The translations under genes and the position numbers were made by a program. DNA of 64,000 nt from NCBI RefSeq assembly GCF_000153285.1, contig NZ_CH724168.1, positions 2,457,455 to 2,521,454 of the forward strand, read 5' to 3'. This DNA comes from Synechococcus sp. WH 7805. GTDB taxonomy: Bacteria; Cyanobacteriota; Cyanobacteriia; PCC-6307; Cyanobiaceae. Position 1 is the stretch's first letter. Every line of letters starts with the position of its first letter. Under the pieces are notes generated by a model. That model saw nothing but the letters and a program-made list of their open reading frames with translations. It searched no databases and was not told the DNA's origin. Shown here piece by piece: positions 28,410-37,768 of this stretch.

Positions 28410-28522
28410 CGGCTTCTGCCACGTTCTTGCTTCAGCTTCGCCATTGCTGCTGCCGTGGCAAGTGAGGGTCGGCTGGGAGCTCGCTGAATCACGCTTAGGA
28501 TCCCGCCATCGATCCTGCGTCT

Positions 28523-29635
28523 ATGGCGGCCAAGCCTCGTGTCACCATCGTGCTGGGCACCCGGCCGGAAGCCATCAAACTGGCTCCGGTGATTCAGGAA
28601 TTTCGAGCTTGCTCGGCACTGGAAACCCGCGTTGTACTCACCGGTCAGCACCGGGAGATGGTGACCCAGGTGATGGATCTGTTCCAGCTCACCGCCGATC
28701 AGGATCTCGACCTGATGGCCCCCCGTCAGACGCTGACGCACGTCACCTGTGCGGCATTGCAGGGGCTTCGCGACGATTTTCAAGCGTTCCCTCCGCAACT
28801 GGTGTTGGTGCAGGGAGACACCACCACGGCCTTTGCGGCGGCTCTTGCTGCGTTTTATGAGCAGATCCCTGTAGGTCATGTGGAGGCAGGTCTGCGCACC
28901 GACAACCTCCTGGATCCGTTCCCTGAAGAAGCCAATCGCAGGCTGATCTCCCAGGTGGCTCAGCTGCATTTCGCTCCGACGCAGCGTTCCCAGGCCAATC
29001 TCGAGGCCTCCGGGGTTGTGGGTCGAGCCATGGTCACCGGCAATACGGTGATCGATGCGCTGCTGCGTATGGCTGAGCGCGCCCCTGAGCTCACTGACCT
29101 GCCCATCGACTGGGCGAAGCAGCGCGTCATCCTTGCCACGGTGCACCGCCGCGAGAACTGGGGGGATCGCCTGCGCAGCATCGCTGAAGGAATGCTTGAG
29201 GTGCTGGAGTCCCATCCCGACACCACACTCCTGCTGCCGCTGCACCGGAATCCCACTGTGCGTGAGCCCCTTCAGGACCTGCTCGGTGACCATCCACGTG
29301 TGGTGCTCACCGAACCTCTCGACTACGACCGGTTGGTGGCGGCCATGAAAGGTTGCACTCTTCTGCTCACCGATTCCGGTGGCTTACAAGAGGAGGCTCC
29401 TGCTCTCGGTAAGCCTGTTCTTGTTCTCAGGCGCACGACCGAGCGTCCGGAAGCTGTGGATGCTGGAACAGCGAAGCTGGTAGGGACGGACAGCGCATCC
29501 ATCGCTCAGGAAACAGCCCGTCTCCTTGATGACCCAGTGGCTTACGACCAGATGGCCCGTGCGGTCAATCCCTTTGGGGATGGTCTCGCCAGCGGGCGCA
29601 TCCTCCAGGCCGCCCTTGATCTGCTGGTCACCTGA
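28523..29635 (+). CDS. wecB: UDP-N-acetylglucosamine 2-epimerase (non-hydrolysing)
   Basis: The enzyme interconverts UDP-GlcNAc and UDP-ManNAc for surface polysaccharides. Family blocks are VTIVLGTRPEAIKLAPVI at the N-terminus, LVLVQGDTTTAFAAALAAFY, VGHVEAGLRTDN, FPEEANRRLIS, HRRENWG and LLTDSGGLQEEAPALGKPVLVLR. The length of 370 is typical. The following gene starts within its last 20 bp. It is the only nucleotide-sugar enzyme of its kind in the window. Confidence 0.95.
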   Translation: MAAKPRVTIVLGTRPEAIKLAPVIQEFRACSALETRVVLTGQHREMVTQVMDLFQLTADQDLDLMAPRQTLTHVTCAALQGLRDDFQAFPPQLVLVQGDTTTAFAAALAAFYEQIPVGHVEAGLRTDNLLDPFPEEANRRLISQVAQLHFAPTQRSQANLEASGVVGRAMVTGNTVIDALLRMAERAPELTDLPIDWAKQRVILATVHRRENWGDRLRSIAEGMLEVLESHPDTTLLLPLHRNPTVREPLQDLLGDHPRVVLTEPLDYDRLVAAMKGCTLLLTDSGGLQEEAPALGKPVLVLRRTTERPEAVDAGTAKLVGTDSASIAQETARLLDDPVAYDQMARAVNPFGDGLASGRILQAALDLLVT

Positions 29636-30161
29636 CGCATCCTTCAGCAGGTGCGGCCAGTACCGCTGGTTCCTGCAACGTGCTCTCGTGGAGCCACTGC
29701 AGGCTGAAGTTCCGCGAACGCTGATCTTTGTGGGTTTGAACCCTTCTCGAGCCAGTCAGCATCGCGATGATCCAACGCTGCGTCGTCTCTCGGCGTTTGG
29801 TACGCGGTGGGGGTATCACCAGCTTGTGGTGATCAATTTGTTCGCGCGGATCTCTCCATCACCAGGGGCGTTGCGGCACTGCAGCGATCCGATCGGTGAC
29901 AAGACCGATGCTGTTCTTCAGCACTGGATGGAGGATTGGGCTGACCATCCGTCCTGGGATCTCTGGCTGGGCTGGGGGAACCGAGGGACTCTGTTGCAGC
30001 GGGATCAGACGGTGGTGACCTGGCTTGCGCTCTGCCTTCGGCGTCGTAGGGCTGGGGCTGGCCCTTTGATCCTGGGAACCACGCGCAGCGGACAGCCGCG
30101 CCATCCCCTCTATGTTCCAGGGGATCGAGTTCCGACTCCCTGGGCCTGTACGGTTCGCTGA
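29616..30161 (+). CDS. DUF1643 domain protein
   Basis: The core reads TLIFVGLNPSRASQHRDDPT followed by RRLSAFGTRWGYHQLVVINL and later LWLGWGNRGTLL and PLILGTTRSGQPRHPLYVPG, which match the DUF1643 family of small soluble proteins with unknown role. The start is unclear: the frame is open from inside wecB, with an ATG at 29580 and a TTG at 29616; I chose the TTG because it minimises the overlap (20 bp). Its stop overlaps the next start (TGATG). Confidence 0.75.
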   Translation: MICWSPDASFSRCGQYRWFLQRALVEPLQAEVPRTLIFVGLNPSRASQHRDDPTLRRLSAFGTRWGYHQLVVINLFARISPSPGALRHCSDPIGDKTDAVLQHWMEDWADHPSWDLWLGWGNRGTLLQRDQTVVTWLALCLRRRRAGAGPLILGTTRSGQPRHPLYVPGDRVPTPWACTVR

Positions 30162-30406
30162 TGTCCCGTCAACCACGCCGCTATCGCATTTCTCTCCACC
30201 TGTCGGGAGGTCAGACTGAGGTGGTGCACTTCCCAACGCTCGAGACCTTTCAGGAGTGGTACCAAGGCCTTGTGAACGGCGGCCAGGGTCAGGCATTCGT
30301 GAATGTCCCTCTGGGTGAGCTCGAGGGGGAATATCTGGTGATCCGCCCGGATGCGGTGATCGGACTGCGTGTGGAACCGCAATACGCTTCCATCGATGAC
30401 GCCTGA
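30161..30406 (+). CDS. conserved small protein, unknown
   Basis: The 81-residue product is soluble and mostly beta-like: RRYRISLHLSGGQTEVVHFP, FQEWYQGLVNGGQGQAFVNV, then EGEYLVIRPDAVIGLRVEP. The pattern resembles a small Sm/SH3-type barrel, which is inference only. No named family is recognised. It is sandwiched by overlaps: 1 bp with the DUF1643 gene and 11 bp with the antiporter gene, so it is almost certainly translated as part of a four-gene run from wecB. Confidence 0.75.
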   Translation: MSRQPRRYRISLHLSGGQTEVVHFPTLETFQEWYQGLVNGGQGQAFVNVPLGELEGEYLVIRPDAVIGLRVEPQYASIDDA

Positions 30407-31646
30407 GCGGCTGGGATTGCTCTGGGGCATCACGGTGTTCGCCGGTGCTGGAGCAAGGCTGCTGTCCGCTCTATCCGGTCTTCCAGGCGTTGTTCTGCTG
30501 CTTCTCTCCGGACTGCTGATTGGTCGCTCCGGTTTGGGCTTGGTGGAGCCGCTGGACCTCGGCCAGGGGTTGGAAACCACGGTGGGTCTTCTGGTCAGCC
30601 TGGTGCTGTTTGACGGTGGCCTCAATCTTCGTCTTCCCGGTGACACCATCAAGGCGACGGTGCTGCGGATTTCTCTGATCCGCCTGCTGCTGTCTCTCGG
30701 GGCCGGGGTGCTGGCTGCACACTGGCTGGCGGGACTGGGCTGGTCGGTGGCTGCCGTCTACAGCGCGATTGTGTTGGGCACGGGGCCGACCGTGGTCACT
30801 CCGATCGTTCAGCAGATCCGTCTGGCCTCGCCGCTGGGGGATGTGCTGGAAGCTGAGGGTCTTGTGCTCGAACCGGTGGGGGCGGTGCTGGCTCTGTTGC
30901 TTCTCGAATTGCTGCTGGGGGATCTTCACGGCTGGCGTGAGCTGGCGATCGGGCTGATGTCCAGGCTTGGGGGTGGCGTGCTGATTGGTTTGGCCGTGGG
31001 CTGGTTGCTTTCGGAAGTGCTGCGGCGATTGCCTTCTGAGCATTCCGTGGGGCTGAGGCTTCAACTCACTCTGGGCGTGCTGTTTCTGATGTTTTCGATC
31101 ACGGAATGGCTGCTTCCGGAGTCAGGACTTCCTGCTTCGGTGGCCGCAGGTGTGGTGGTGGGGCGTCGCCCGTCCACCCAGGCAGTCCAACTGGATGAGT
31201 TGATCAGGGAATTGGCCCGTCTTGCCATCACCATGCTCTTTCCATTGCTGGCGGCCGATGTGTCTTGGGCAGAGCTCAGTCCTCTCGGATGGGGCGGTAT
31301 CAGCTGTGTGCTCGTGCTGATGCTTGTGGTTCGTCCTGCAGCCGTCAGTGTCGCCACAGTGGGTCTCCCCCTGAACTGGCGGCAACGTCTGTTCCTGGGA
31401 TGGCTTGCTCCGCGGGGAATCGTGACGGCAGCTGTTGCTTCTTTGTTCGCGATCAGGCTCGAGCAGGCCGGTGTGCTCGGAGCAGGACGACTGCAAGGCC
31501 TGGTGTTTCTCACCATCCTGATGACTGTTGGTCTTCAGGGTCTCACCGCCCAGCCCCTCGCCAGGGTTCTCGGTCTGATCGATCTGACTCCCGACGCGTC
31601 CAAAGACGCTGCAATGCCTGTGGAACCGTCAGAGGCAGCGCCGTAA
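30396..31646 (+). CDS. Na+/H+ antiporter, CPA1 (NhaP/NhaS) family
   Basis: About twelve hydrophobic segments fill 416 residues. [14 protein letters not shown], the family's fifth-helix motif, appears near residue 70, and [15 protein letters not shown] and [21 protein letters not shown] carry the ion-site region (the usual ND/DP-type acid is here in EAEGLVLEP). A late [15 protein letters not shown]-like stretch and [20 protein letters not shown] are also characteristic. It probably exports Na+ in exchange for protons. The ATG at 30396 overlaps the preceding gene by 11 bp; the 3' end overlaps gltX by 18 bp. Confidence 0.9.
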   Translation: MTPERLGLLWGITVFAGAGARLLSALSGLPGVVLLLLSGLLIGRSGLGLVEPLDLGQGLETTVGLLVSLVLFDGGLNLRLPGDTIKATVLRISLIRLLLSLGAGVLAAHWLAGLGWSVAAVYSAIVLGTGPTVVTPIVQQIRLASPLGDVLEAEGLVLEPVGAVLALLLLELLLGDLHGWRELAIGLMSRLGGGVLIGLAVGWLLSEVLRRLPSEHSVGLRLQLTLGVLFLMFSITEWLLPESGLPASVAAGVVVGRRPSTQAVQLDELIRELARLAITMLFPLLAADVSWAELSPLGWGGISCVLVLMLVVRPAAVSVATVGLPLNWRQRLFLGWLAPRGIVTAAVASLFAIRLEQAGVLGAGRLQGLVFLTILMTVGLQGLTAQPLARVLGLIDLTPDASKDAAMPVEPSEAAP

Positions 31647-33059
31647 ACGAGGGAGATCCTGACCGATCTTCGCTAGGAGAGACCAGGTGGTGAGGAGGTC
31701 TGGTCCCTGCAGTCGGCCCAGTAGGGCTGCCCTGAGGCTTTTCATCAAGACCCCTTTCTTCACTCCTGCGGTGGTGGCAGCGCTTTTCAGGATCTCCTGG
31801 GCTTGGTCCATGGAGTCGCCAGGCCAGGGTGCTTGATCCAGGGTGCTTAGAAGGGCCTGTAGACAGGGTTTTGCACCCTCTTGGGCGAGCTGTTTGAGGG
31901 CGTCCTCCTCCAGAGCAGGTTCCATGAAAAAGGGTCTGGCCTGATCCACACCATCGTTCAGGAGTGTCAGAGATGGCCCGAGCAGCTCCACCAAGGACAG
32001 TGCCCATCCATTGGGATCGGGGATCGTCCAGCCTTGATCGGCCCAGAGCGGTGAGAGCGCGTTTAAAAGCCTGGAAGGCTCCCAGCCGTGGAGAACCTGG
32101 GCATTCAGCCAGTTCAATTTGTCCCAGTCGAACTTGGCGCCGGCTTTGTTGACGCGATCGAAATCGAAGACCTTGGCGGCTGCGTCGAGCGTGAAGATCT
32201 CATTCATGCCCTCAGGAACCGACCAGCCCAGCAGGGTCATGTAGTTCGCAAGTGCTTCCGGGGTATAACCCATCTCACGGAAGTCGTTGATGGAGGTGAC
32301 CCCATCGCGTTTCGACAGCTTGCGCCCCTCGGGATTGAGGATCAGGGGTGCATGGGCGAATGCCGGGATCTGCAAGGACAGCGCTTCGTAGAGAAGCAGC
32401 TGTTTGGCGGTATTGGCAATGTGATCTTCCCCTCGGATGACATGACTGATGGCCATCGAGGCGTCGTCAACCACGACCACCAGGTTGTAAAGCGGATCTC
32501 CGATCCGATCGGCAGGAGCCCTTCTGGCCACCACCATGTCACCACCGAGGTCGGCACCACGCCAAAGCATCGGACCACGCACGAGATCATTCCAGCGAAT
32601 GTCGCGATGTTCATCGATGCGGAAACGGATCACGGCTTCTCGCCCTTCGGCCTGGAAGGCTGCTTCCTGCTGCGGCGTGAGATTGCGATGCCGATTGTCG
32701 TATCGGGGGGCCTGGTTGCTCGCTTTCTGCTGGGCACGCATGACCTCCAGTTCCTCTTCGCTGGCGTAGCAGCGGTAGGCCAACCCTTGATCCAAAAGAC
32801 TTTGAATCGCGTTGCGATGGTTTTCGGCTTGCTCGCTTTGGATCACCGGGTCGCCGTCCCAGTCAATGCCTAGCCATTGGAGGCCCTCGAGGATGTTCTG
32901 GGTGAATTCCGGCTTGGATCGTTCCTTGTCGGTGTCTTCAATGCGAAGCAAAAACCTGCCGTTCTTGTTCCGCGCGAATAACCAGTTAAAGACTGCGGTA
33001 CGGGCCGTGCCGATGTGAAGCGTTCCCGTAGGGCTGGGAGCCAGACGTACGCGAACCAT
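31629..33059 (-). CDS. gltX: glutamyl-tRNA synthetase
   Basis: This class I synthetase charges tRNA-Glu, the donor for translation and also for tetrapyrrole synthesis through glutamyl-tRNA reductase and HemL. The HIGH-type motif is [20 protein letters not shown] at the start and the KMSKS-type motif is KLSKRDG near residue 240. The length of 476 is standard. The ATG at 33059 is chosen because the open extension upstream runs into tRNA-Asp. It lies directly downstream of tRNA-Asp on the same strand. Confidence 0.96.
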   Translation of the reverse strand: MVRVRLAPSPTGTLHIGTARTAVFNWLFARNKNGRFLLRIEDTDKERSKPEFTQNILEGLQWLGIDWDGDPVIQSEQAENHRNAIQSLLDQGLAYRCYASEEELEVMRAQQKASNQAPRYDNRHRNLTPQQEAAFQAEGREAVIRFRIDEHRDIRWNDLVRGPMLWRGADLGGDMVVARRAPADRIGDPLYNLVVVVDDASMAISHVIRGEDHIANTAKQLLLYEALSLQIPAFAHAPLILNPEGRKLSKRDGVTSINDFREMGYTPEALANYMTLLGWSVPEGMNEIFTLDAAAKVFDFDRVNKAGAKFDWDKLNWLNAQVLHGWEPSRLLNALSPLWADQGWTIPDPNGWALSLVELLGPSLTLLNDGVDQARPFFMEPALEEDALKQLAQEGAKPCLQALLSTLDQAPWPGDSMDQAQEILKSAATTAGVKKGVLMKSLRAALLGRLQGPDLLTTWSLLAKIGQDLPRLRRCL

Positions 33060-33080
33060 GCGAAGTCTCGAGTCATAAAA

Positions 33081-33154
33081 CGGGACCGACGGGATTCGAA
33101 CCCGCAACTTCCGCCGTGACAGGGCGGTGCTCTAACCGGTTGAACTACGGTCCC
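33081..33154 (-). tRNA. tRNA-Asp (anticodon GTC)
   Basis: The minus strand has acceptor GGGACCG pairing with CGGTCCC, a D arm with AACCGGTTAGAGC, anticodon stem CCGCC/GGCGG with loop CTGTCAC (anticodon GTC), T arm GCGGGTTCGAATCCCGT and discriminator G as expected for tRNA-Asp. CCA is not encoded. It is 22 bp upstream of the gltX start. Confidence 0.97.
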
Positions 33155-33293
33155 AAGTTGACCAACGGATATCTCAATCCGATCGGCTGACCTGTGTCGC
33201 CTGCGCGACCAAATCAGTATCAACCTTAGCCCTGCCCTCCGTCAACAGTTGAAAGGCAAACGTTCGGATGAGCCTGAGTGGCAGTCGCTGATA

Positions 33294-33321
33294 AAAAACC
33301 CCACCGATTGGTGGGGTTTTT
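33294..33321 (-). terminator. strong intrinsic terminator after the PSHCP gene
   Basis: CCCCACC-GATT-GGTGGGG (33299-33316) gives a 7-bp GC stem with a four-base loop, flanked by A-runs and T-runs (33294-33298 and 33317-33321). In the minus direction the stem is followed by six T, ending the rplS/tRNA-Trp/PSHCP side; the plus strand also carries five T, so it could work both ways. tRNA-Asp and gltX beyond it would therefore need their own promoter in 33155-33293. Confidence 0.92.
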
Positions 33322-33344
33322 AGGGAACTTCAGACAATGCTGAA

Positions 33345-33533
33345 TTAGGGACGGAAACCTGCGGGCTCGATGAGCCGAACTTGATTGCCGCGGGCTGTAA
33401 ATTCGCGACCTTGATCGCTCTGAACAACGACACGACCACCAGATTTGACACGAATCACACGTGCTCGAACCCAGCCTAGTGCGGCTGATTCGAGCACCTT
33501 GACCACATCACCAGGTTGAAGATCCAACTCCAT
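33345..33533 (-). CDS. picocyanobacterial hyper-conserved protein (PSHCP), Tudor-like
   Basis: The 62-residue product starts MELDLQPGDVVKVLESAALG and ends VRLIEPAGFRP, with the basic beta-rich middle RARVIRVKSGGRVVVQSD. Size and sequence agree with my recollection of the protein reported as identical across Prochlorococcus and marine Synechococcus, described as a Tudor-fold RNA-binding protein and linked by pull-down to ribosomal protein L2, PsaD and a Ycf48-like protein. The ATG at 33533 gives exactly 62 residues; the open frame upstream runs into tRNA-Trp. Its position between tRNA-Trp and tRNA-Asp, near rplS, fits an RNA-related job. Confidence 0.87.
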   Translation of the reverse strand: MELDLQPGDVVKVLESAALGWVRARVIRVKSGGRVVVQSDQGREFTARGNQVRLIEPAGFRP

Positions 33534-33569
33534 GCTCGAACTCAGGAAACTGCAGTAGGGGCCATCGGA

Positions 33570-33642
33570 CGCGCCGTGGAGGACTCGAACCCCCGACATC
33601 AGGTTTTGGAGACCTGCGTTCTACCAACTGAACTAACGGCGC
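33570..33642 (-). tRNA. tRNA-Trp (anticodon CCA)
   Basis: Acceptor GCGCCGT pairs perfectly with ACGGCGC, the D arm contains AGTTCAGTTGGTAGAAC, the anticodon stem CAGGT/ACCTG encloses loop CTCCAAA with anticodon CCA, and the T arm is GGGGGTTCGAGTCCTCC. The discriminator is G, as required for Trp. No CCA is encoded. It lies 63 bp downstream of rplS and 36 bp upstream of the PSHCP start on the same strand. Confidence 0.97.
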
Positions 33643-33705
33643 AAGGCGATGACCCCCTCGACCATCGCCGTAGCGATGGCATTTGGATTGAACGAGGTCG
33701 AAACC

Positions 33706-34200
33706 TCAGCGATCGAAGCGCTGCTTCACGCGGGTGGCCTTGCCCACCCGTTCCCGCAGATAGAAAAGCTTCGCCCTCCTTACTTTACCGCGACGTTCAA
33801 CCTTGATGGAGGCAACCTGCGGACTATGCAGCATGAAGACTCTTTCGACGCCAATACCCTGGAAAATCCGGCGCACAGTAATGGTTTGATTCAAGCCGCC
33901 ATGGCGCTTGGCAATCACCACGCCCTCGTAAGGCTGAACACGTTCCTTATTGCCCTCGCTGATCCGCACACCGACACGAACGGTGTCGCCAACGTAGATC
34001 TCAGGGAGATCGGTTTTCAGCTGAGCTGTTTCGAATTCCCGGATCAGCTCCGCCGGCTTAAGGCGAACCGTGCTCACCGTGGGTGATGACTCTTTTGTCG
34101 ACTCTGCAACTGCAGTATCAGCACCGTTGTTCTCGACAGCGCCATCCGTCGTCGCTGTTGCGCTCTCCTTTGCAGAAGTGTCGTTGGGATCCGCTGCCAT
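33706..34200 (-). CDS. rplS: 50S ribosomal protein L19
   Basis: L19 sits at the 30S-50S interface. The conserved body ([56 protein letters not shown] and [16 protein letters not shown]) occupies residues about 55-160. It is preceded by a roughly 50-residue Thr/Ser/Glu/Ala-rich extension absent from most bacterial L19 proteins. I used the ATG at 34200, giving 164 residues; an open frame to 34227 adds nine. It is the upstream gene of an rplS, tRNA-Trp, PSHCP block. Confidence 0.95.
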   Translation of the reverse strand: MAADPNDTSAKESATATTDGAVENNGADTAVAESTKESSPTVSTVRLKPAELIREFETAQLKTDLPEIYVGDTVRVGVRISEGNKERVQPYEGVVIAKRHGGLNQTITVRRIFQGIGVERVFMLHSPQVASIKVERRGKVRRAKLFYLRERVGKATRVKQRFDR

Positions 34201-34232
34201 CCAGCTCCGGGTAATCACGCCAAACAACCAGC

Positions 34233-34556
34233 TTACCCTGCCGTCTCTCCCCCTTTAGACCATCTCTTCAGTGCAGAAACCCAGCTTTGCAGGAGCATGC
34301 CCCCTCCGGTGAACAACATCCAAATCACCCCCAAGGCGTTGAGAAGAACCACGACAGGTTCGAGTTCTGGTCCAAGCCACTCACCTTCGTGCAGGCTCAT
34401 CAGCCAATGCGCCTGATCTCGACTCAATCCACCCCAATCCCGCGCTAATCGATAGGTCAGTCCAGTGATGACAGAGGTGAGCAGCGGCAGCAAAACGAAC
34501 GGAGCAATCCATCGATGCCAGCGCCTGATCTGCGCCATCCAACGCATCACCGTCAT
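34233..34556 (-). CDS. PepSY-associated membrane protein
   Basis: The 107-residue protein has two hydrophobic segments (about 15-38 and 70-92). The first follows [17 protein letters not shown], and [10 protein letters not shown] lies in the loop before the second; both resemble the short PepSY-associated TM proteins of cyanobacteria. The histidines in WHRW and LHEG recall metal/heme-reductase-like members, but no function can be assigned. It is 32 bp upstream of rplS on the same strand and divergent from map. Confidence 0.72.
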   Translation of the reverse strand: MTVMRWMAQIRRWHRWIAPFVLLPLLTSVITGLTYRLARDWGGLSRDQAHWLMSLHEGEWLGPELEPVVVLLNALGVIWMLFTGGGMLLQSWVSALKRWSKGGETAG

Positions 34557-34617
34557 TCCCTGAGCACGATTGATAGCGTGACATCAAGACGTCGGGAATG
34601 GCCCGAAGGAACGACCG

Positions 34618-35457
34618 ATGAACTTGTTCGCAGATCTTCTGGCCTCAGCCCAGAGCGGCTCCGTCACAGCGACAGGCCCACGCATTCAGCAGCGCCGAGG
34701 GGTGGAGATCAAATCGGCACGCGAACTCAAGATCATGGCGAAAGCCAGCCGAATCGTGGCCACGGTGCTCAGGGAAATCATGGACCTGGTGGAACCAGGC
34801 CAGACCACTGGCGATCTCGATGCCCATGCCGAACGGAGAATTCGCGAGATGGGCGCTACCCCAAGCTTTAAGGGGTATCACGGCTTTCCCGCCAGCATTT
34901 GCGCCAGCATCAACAATGAAGTCGTTCACGGCATTCCCAGCAGTAAGCGGGTGATCAAGGCCGGAGATCTCCTGAAAGTGGATACAGGGGCTTTTTTTGA
35001 GGGTTACCACGGCGACAGCTGCGTCACCATCTGTGTGGGTGACGTCAGCGAGGAAGCAGCCACCCTGAGCCGTGTCGCCCAAGAATCACTTCTGGCTGGA
35101 CTCGCGCAGATCCGTGCCGGCAACACCCTTCTCGATATTGCCGGAGCGGTCGAAGACCGTGTTCGTGAAGGTGGCTTCAGTGTTGTGGAGGACTACACGG
35201 GGCACGGCGTTGGTCGCAATCTTCATGAGGAGCCGTCCGTTTTCAATTTCCGAACCGACGCCCTGCCCAATGTGAAGCTCAGGCCAGGAATGACGCTTGC
35301 CGTTGAACCGATCCTCAATGCCGGTAGTAAGGATTGCCGCACCCTCAAGGATCGCTGGACCGTGGTGACCCGTGATGGACGAATGTCGGCCCAATGGGAA
35401 CACACCATCGTGGTGACTTCAGACGGTTGTGAAATTCTTACGGATCGGGGTGATTGA
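34618..35457 (+). CDS. map: methionine aminopeptidase, type I
   Basis: Map removes the initiator methionine cotranslationally. The dinuclear metal site residues lie in [20 protein letters not shown] (Asp), [17 protein letters not shown] (His) and VEPIL and QWEHTIVV (Glu). A roughly 25-residue N-terminal segment precedes the catalytic core, which begins near [14 protein letters not shown]. The protein is 279 residues, consistent with MetAP1. The 3' end overlaps the convergent SDR gene by 20 bp. Confidence 0.95.
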   Translation: MNLFADLLASAQSGSVTATGPRIQQRRGVEIKSARELKIMAKASRIVATVLREIMDLVEPGQTTGDLDAHAERRIREMGATPSFKGYHGFPASICASINNEVVHGIPSSKRVIKAGDLLKVDTGAFFEGYHGDSCVTICVGDVSEEAATLSRVAQESLLAGLAQIRAGNTLLDIAGAVEDRVREGGFSVVEDYTGHGVGRNLHEEPSVFNFRTDALPNVKLRPGMTLAVEPILNAGSKDCRTLKDRWTVVTRDGRMSAQWEHTIVVTSDGCEILTDRGD

Positions 35458-36205
35458 TCCTCAAGGTTCTGTTGTAAAGCCAGCGGCCAAGCTCTGTTAA
35501 GGGCATCACCACATAGGTGAACGGATTCGGTGAGACCACGATGAGTGGAAGCCCTAGTTGCACTTGAACAAGAACCTGTTTAGCCACGAAGGCAGCTGAC
35601 AACACACCGATTGGATTGAGGGTCGAGCGAAAAGGCCCAAGCACCAACTTCCGGAGGAGAGGGAGGCCCGATTGACGGCGTTCGGGGACACTCCAGCGCA
35701 GGCTGACCAACTGTCCGATCAGCCTTTTGCTCAATTCATAGCCGGGACTGAGAGCTGGTTGGATTTCAGCTTCTGAGGTGTTGACCCACAGTTCCCTTGG
35801 CCGTAGGGAGTCTTCGACACAAATCTGCTCGAAACGCTGGATCAGGCGCCAATGGCTGAGGGCATTGATCTCCAGCGCCTTGGTCAAGATTTCAGGAGCC
35901 TGATCCCCACCAGGGTTGATGCCATGGTTGAGCACCAGCACATCCAGATCTCGCAGGGTCGGATCGAGAGCCGCTTCCTCACCACTGCACCAGCACACCC
36001 AATCTTGTGCAGCCTGCAGTGGCGAATGTGTCTCGACTCTGGCGCGGTGACTGATGCCAACCACCCATGCACCGCGTGCCCTCAATTGCTCTGTGAGGGC
36101 GCGCCCCAGTTCACCGTTCGCGCCGGTGATTCCCACCCGTTTCCCTTGCCACCCCTTGGGACCCACACCGATCTGAGGAGAGGTGTTGTTGGTCTGTGCC
36201 ATCGC
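35438..36205 (-). CDS. short-chain dehydrogenase/reductase-like protein
   Basis: The Rossmann motif [21 protein letters not shown] and the NHGIN segment ([12 protein letters not shown]) identify an SDR. The catalytic tyrosine-lysine pair appears as YELSKRL within [14 protein letters not shown]. The C-terminal part, [20 protein letters not shown] and [18 protein letters not shown], includes a hydrophobic, membrane-associating stretch. Substrate unknown. Start is uncertain: ATGs at 36205 and 36223 both lack clear ribosome sites, and the upstream open frame collides with the divergent gene at 36241. Confidence 0.82.
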   Translation of the reverse strand, partial: AMAQTNNTSPQIGVGPKGWQGKRVGITGANGELGRALTEQLRARGAWVVGISHRARVETHSPLQAAQDWVCWCSGEEAALDPTLRDLDVLVLNHGINPGGDQAPEILTKALEINALSHWRLIQRFEQICVEDSLRPRELWVNTSEAEIQPALSPGYELSKRLIGQLVSLRWSVPERRQSGLPLLRKLVLGPFRSTLNPIGVLSAAFVAKQVLVQVQLGLPLIVVSPNPFTYVVMPLTELGRWLYNRTLRINHPDP

Positions 36206-36240
36206 GATGAACTGGGGCATGCTTGAGGCACACCGACGGT

Positions 36241-36621
36241 ATGACCTTGTCTGGCCTGTCCTGGGAGGCTCAGTTGGCGCTCTTTGCTCCCTACTGCGGG
36301 GGGCTGGAGATGGAGTCATCGCTCCGGGAGGCGCTGGTCCTGCTGCCGTCAGGGGAGCATGTCGGTGAACGGACGCTGGTTGGTGCCCCCGCGCATCGGT
36401 TTTCTCTTCGCTGGGATCCAGTGCAGGCTCCGCTGGAGCTCACTCGCTGCGTTCTTCAGTTTGAGAACCATCCCGAGGTTGACTATCGATTCGAGTGTCC
36501 AGCCCATCATCTGTTGAACTGGTTGATGGAAGGACCGCTGCAGGGTCGAGGAACTGATCTTCCTGACAGCTTTTGGCAATGGCTCCTTCTCAAGAGGCTC
36601 GCGGACGAGAGACCCCTTTAA
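36241..36621 (+). CDS. conserved protein, unknown
   Basis: The 126-residue soluble protein starts MTLSGLSWEAQLALFAPYCG and contains RFSLRWDPVQAPLELTRCVL, FENHPEVDYRFECPAHHLLN and FWQWLLLKRLADERPL. It is rich in Trp and Leu with no signal peptide or membrane segment. No named family is recognised. A TTG six codons upstream (36223) is possible. It lies 28 bp before the BioD/DRTGG gene and is probably cotranscribed with it. Confidence 0.72.
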   Translation: MTLSGLSWEAQLALFAPYCGGLEMESSLREALVLLPSGEHVGERTLVGAPAHRFSLRWDPVQAPLELTRCVLQFENHPEVDYRFECPAHHLLNWLMEGPLQGRGTDLPDSFWQWLLLKRLADERPL

Positions 36622-36649
36622 ATTGCAACAAGAACCACTAATTTCCCGT

Positions 36650-37738
36650 ATGGGCTCCACGCTGCTGATCGGATCCTGTGAACCCTTCAGTGGCAAATCA
36701 GCCCTTGTGTTGGGCCTGGCACGCCACCTGCTCTCTGCAGGAGAGCGCGTTCGGTTTGGGAAACCCCTGGCCACCAGTTTCGATTGGGTGCCTGAACAGG
36801 GTGACTTGCCTGATCCTCTGATTGACGACGATGTGCGTTTCGTGGGCGAGACCCTTGGTCTTGAAGATCAGGAGCTAATTCCTTCGCTGCATCTTCTGTC
36901 GCCGTTCACAGCAGAGAACCGTTTGGCGCAGGGCATGTTGACCGCTGGTGATGGCTTGGATCATCTCCGCAAGCAACTCCTTGGTTTTGACGGTGGGGTG
37001 ACCCTCCTTGAGGCTGCAGGCAACCTGCACGAAGGACTTCTGTATGGCTTGAGCCTCGTACAGCTGGCCAATGAACTCGATGCTCCTGTGGTGCTGGTGC
37101 ATCTGTGGCAAGACAGCTGCAGTGTGGATGCTCTCCTTGCCGCTAAAACGCAATTGGGGGATCGCCTGCGTGGGGTGGTTCTGAACGCTGTCACCCCCGA
37201 CGAAGTGGAGGGACTTGAGCGCGAGGTGGTGCCAGCTCTTCAGGGGCTGGGACTCACTGTGTTCGGGGTCATGCCCCGTTCACCTCTGTTACGCAGCGTC
37301 ACGGTGGGAGAGCTGGTCCGTCGATTGGATGCGCGGGTGATCTGCTGCCCCGAAAAGCTTGAGTTGCTGGTCGAAACCCTCAGCATCGGTGCCATGAATG
37401 TGAACTCAGCCATGGAGTTCTTCAGGCGTCGCCGCAATATGGCTGTTGTTACAGGTGCTGACCGCACCGACATTCAGCTGGCTGCCCTGGAAGCTTCCAC
37501 CCAGTGCCTCATCCTCACGGGAGCCGGCGAACCTCTGCCGCAGCTGATTAATCGGGCTGATGAACTCGAGGTTCCTTTGCTCAAGGTGGAACACGACACT
37601 CTGGCCACTGTTGAAGTGATTGAGCAGGCTTTCGGTCACGTTCGGCTGCATGAGGCGGTCAAAGCCACGTATGCCTTTCGCCTGGTGGAGGAACATTGCC
37701 GGTTGAGCGATCTCACCAAGGCGGTAGGGCTCGCGTAA
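36650..37738 (+). CDS. BioD-like ATPase with DRTGG domain (phosphotransacetylase-N-terminal-like)
   Basis: The 362-residue protein matches the COG0857 type: an N-terminal BioD/AAA_26 P-loop domain (LLIGSCEPFSGKSALVLGLA; then LLEAAGNLHEGL and VVLVHLWQDSC) and a C-terminal DRTGG domain from about residue 205 (GVMPRSPLLRSVTVGELVRR to NMAVVTGADRTDIQLAAL). In other bacteria the same module precedes phosphotransacetylase and is thought to bind nucleotides. There is no Pta catalytic domain here. An upstream TTG at 36623 is open but I prefer the ATG. Role unknown. Confidence 0.83.
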   Translation: MGSTLLIGSCEPFSGKSALVLGLARHLLSAGERVRFGKPLATSFDWVPEQGDLPDPLIDDDVRFVGETLGLEDQELIPSLHLLSPFTAENRLAQGMLTAGDGLDHLRKQLLGFDGGVTLLEAAGNLHEGLLYGLSLVQLANELDAPVVLVHLWQDSCSVDALLAAKTQLGDRLRGVVLNAVTPDEVEGLEREVVPALQGLGLTVFGVMPRSPLLRSVTVGELVRRLDARVICCPEKLELLVETLSIGAMNVNSAMEFFRRRRNMAVVTGADRTDIQLAALEASTQCLILTGAGEPLPQLINRADELEVPLLKVEHDTLATVEVIEQAFGHVRLHEAVKATYAFRLVEEHCRLSDLTKAVGLA

Positions 37739-37768
37739 TCACTGCTAGTTTTTAAACACGCATGCGCG

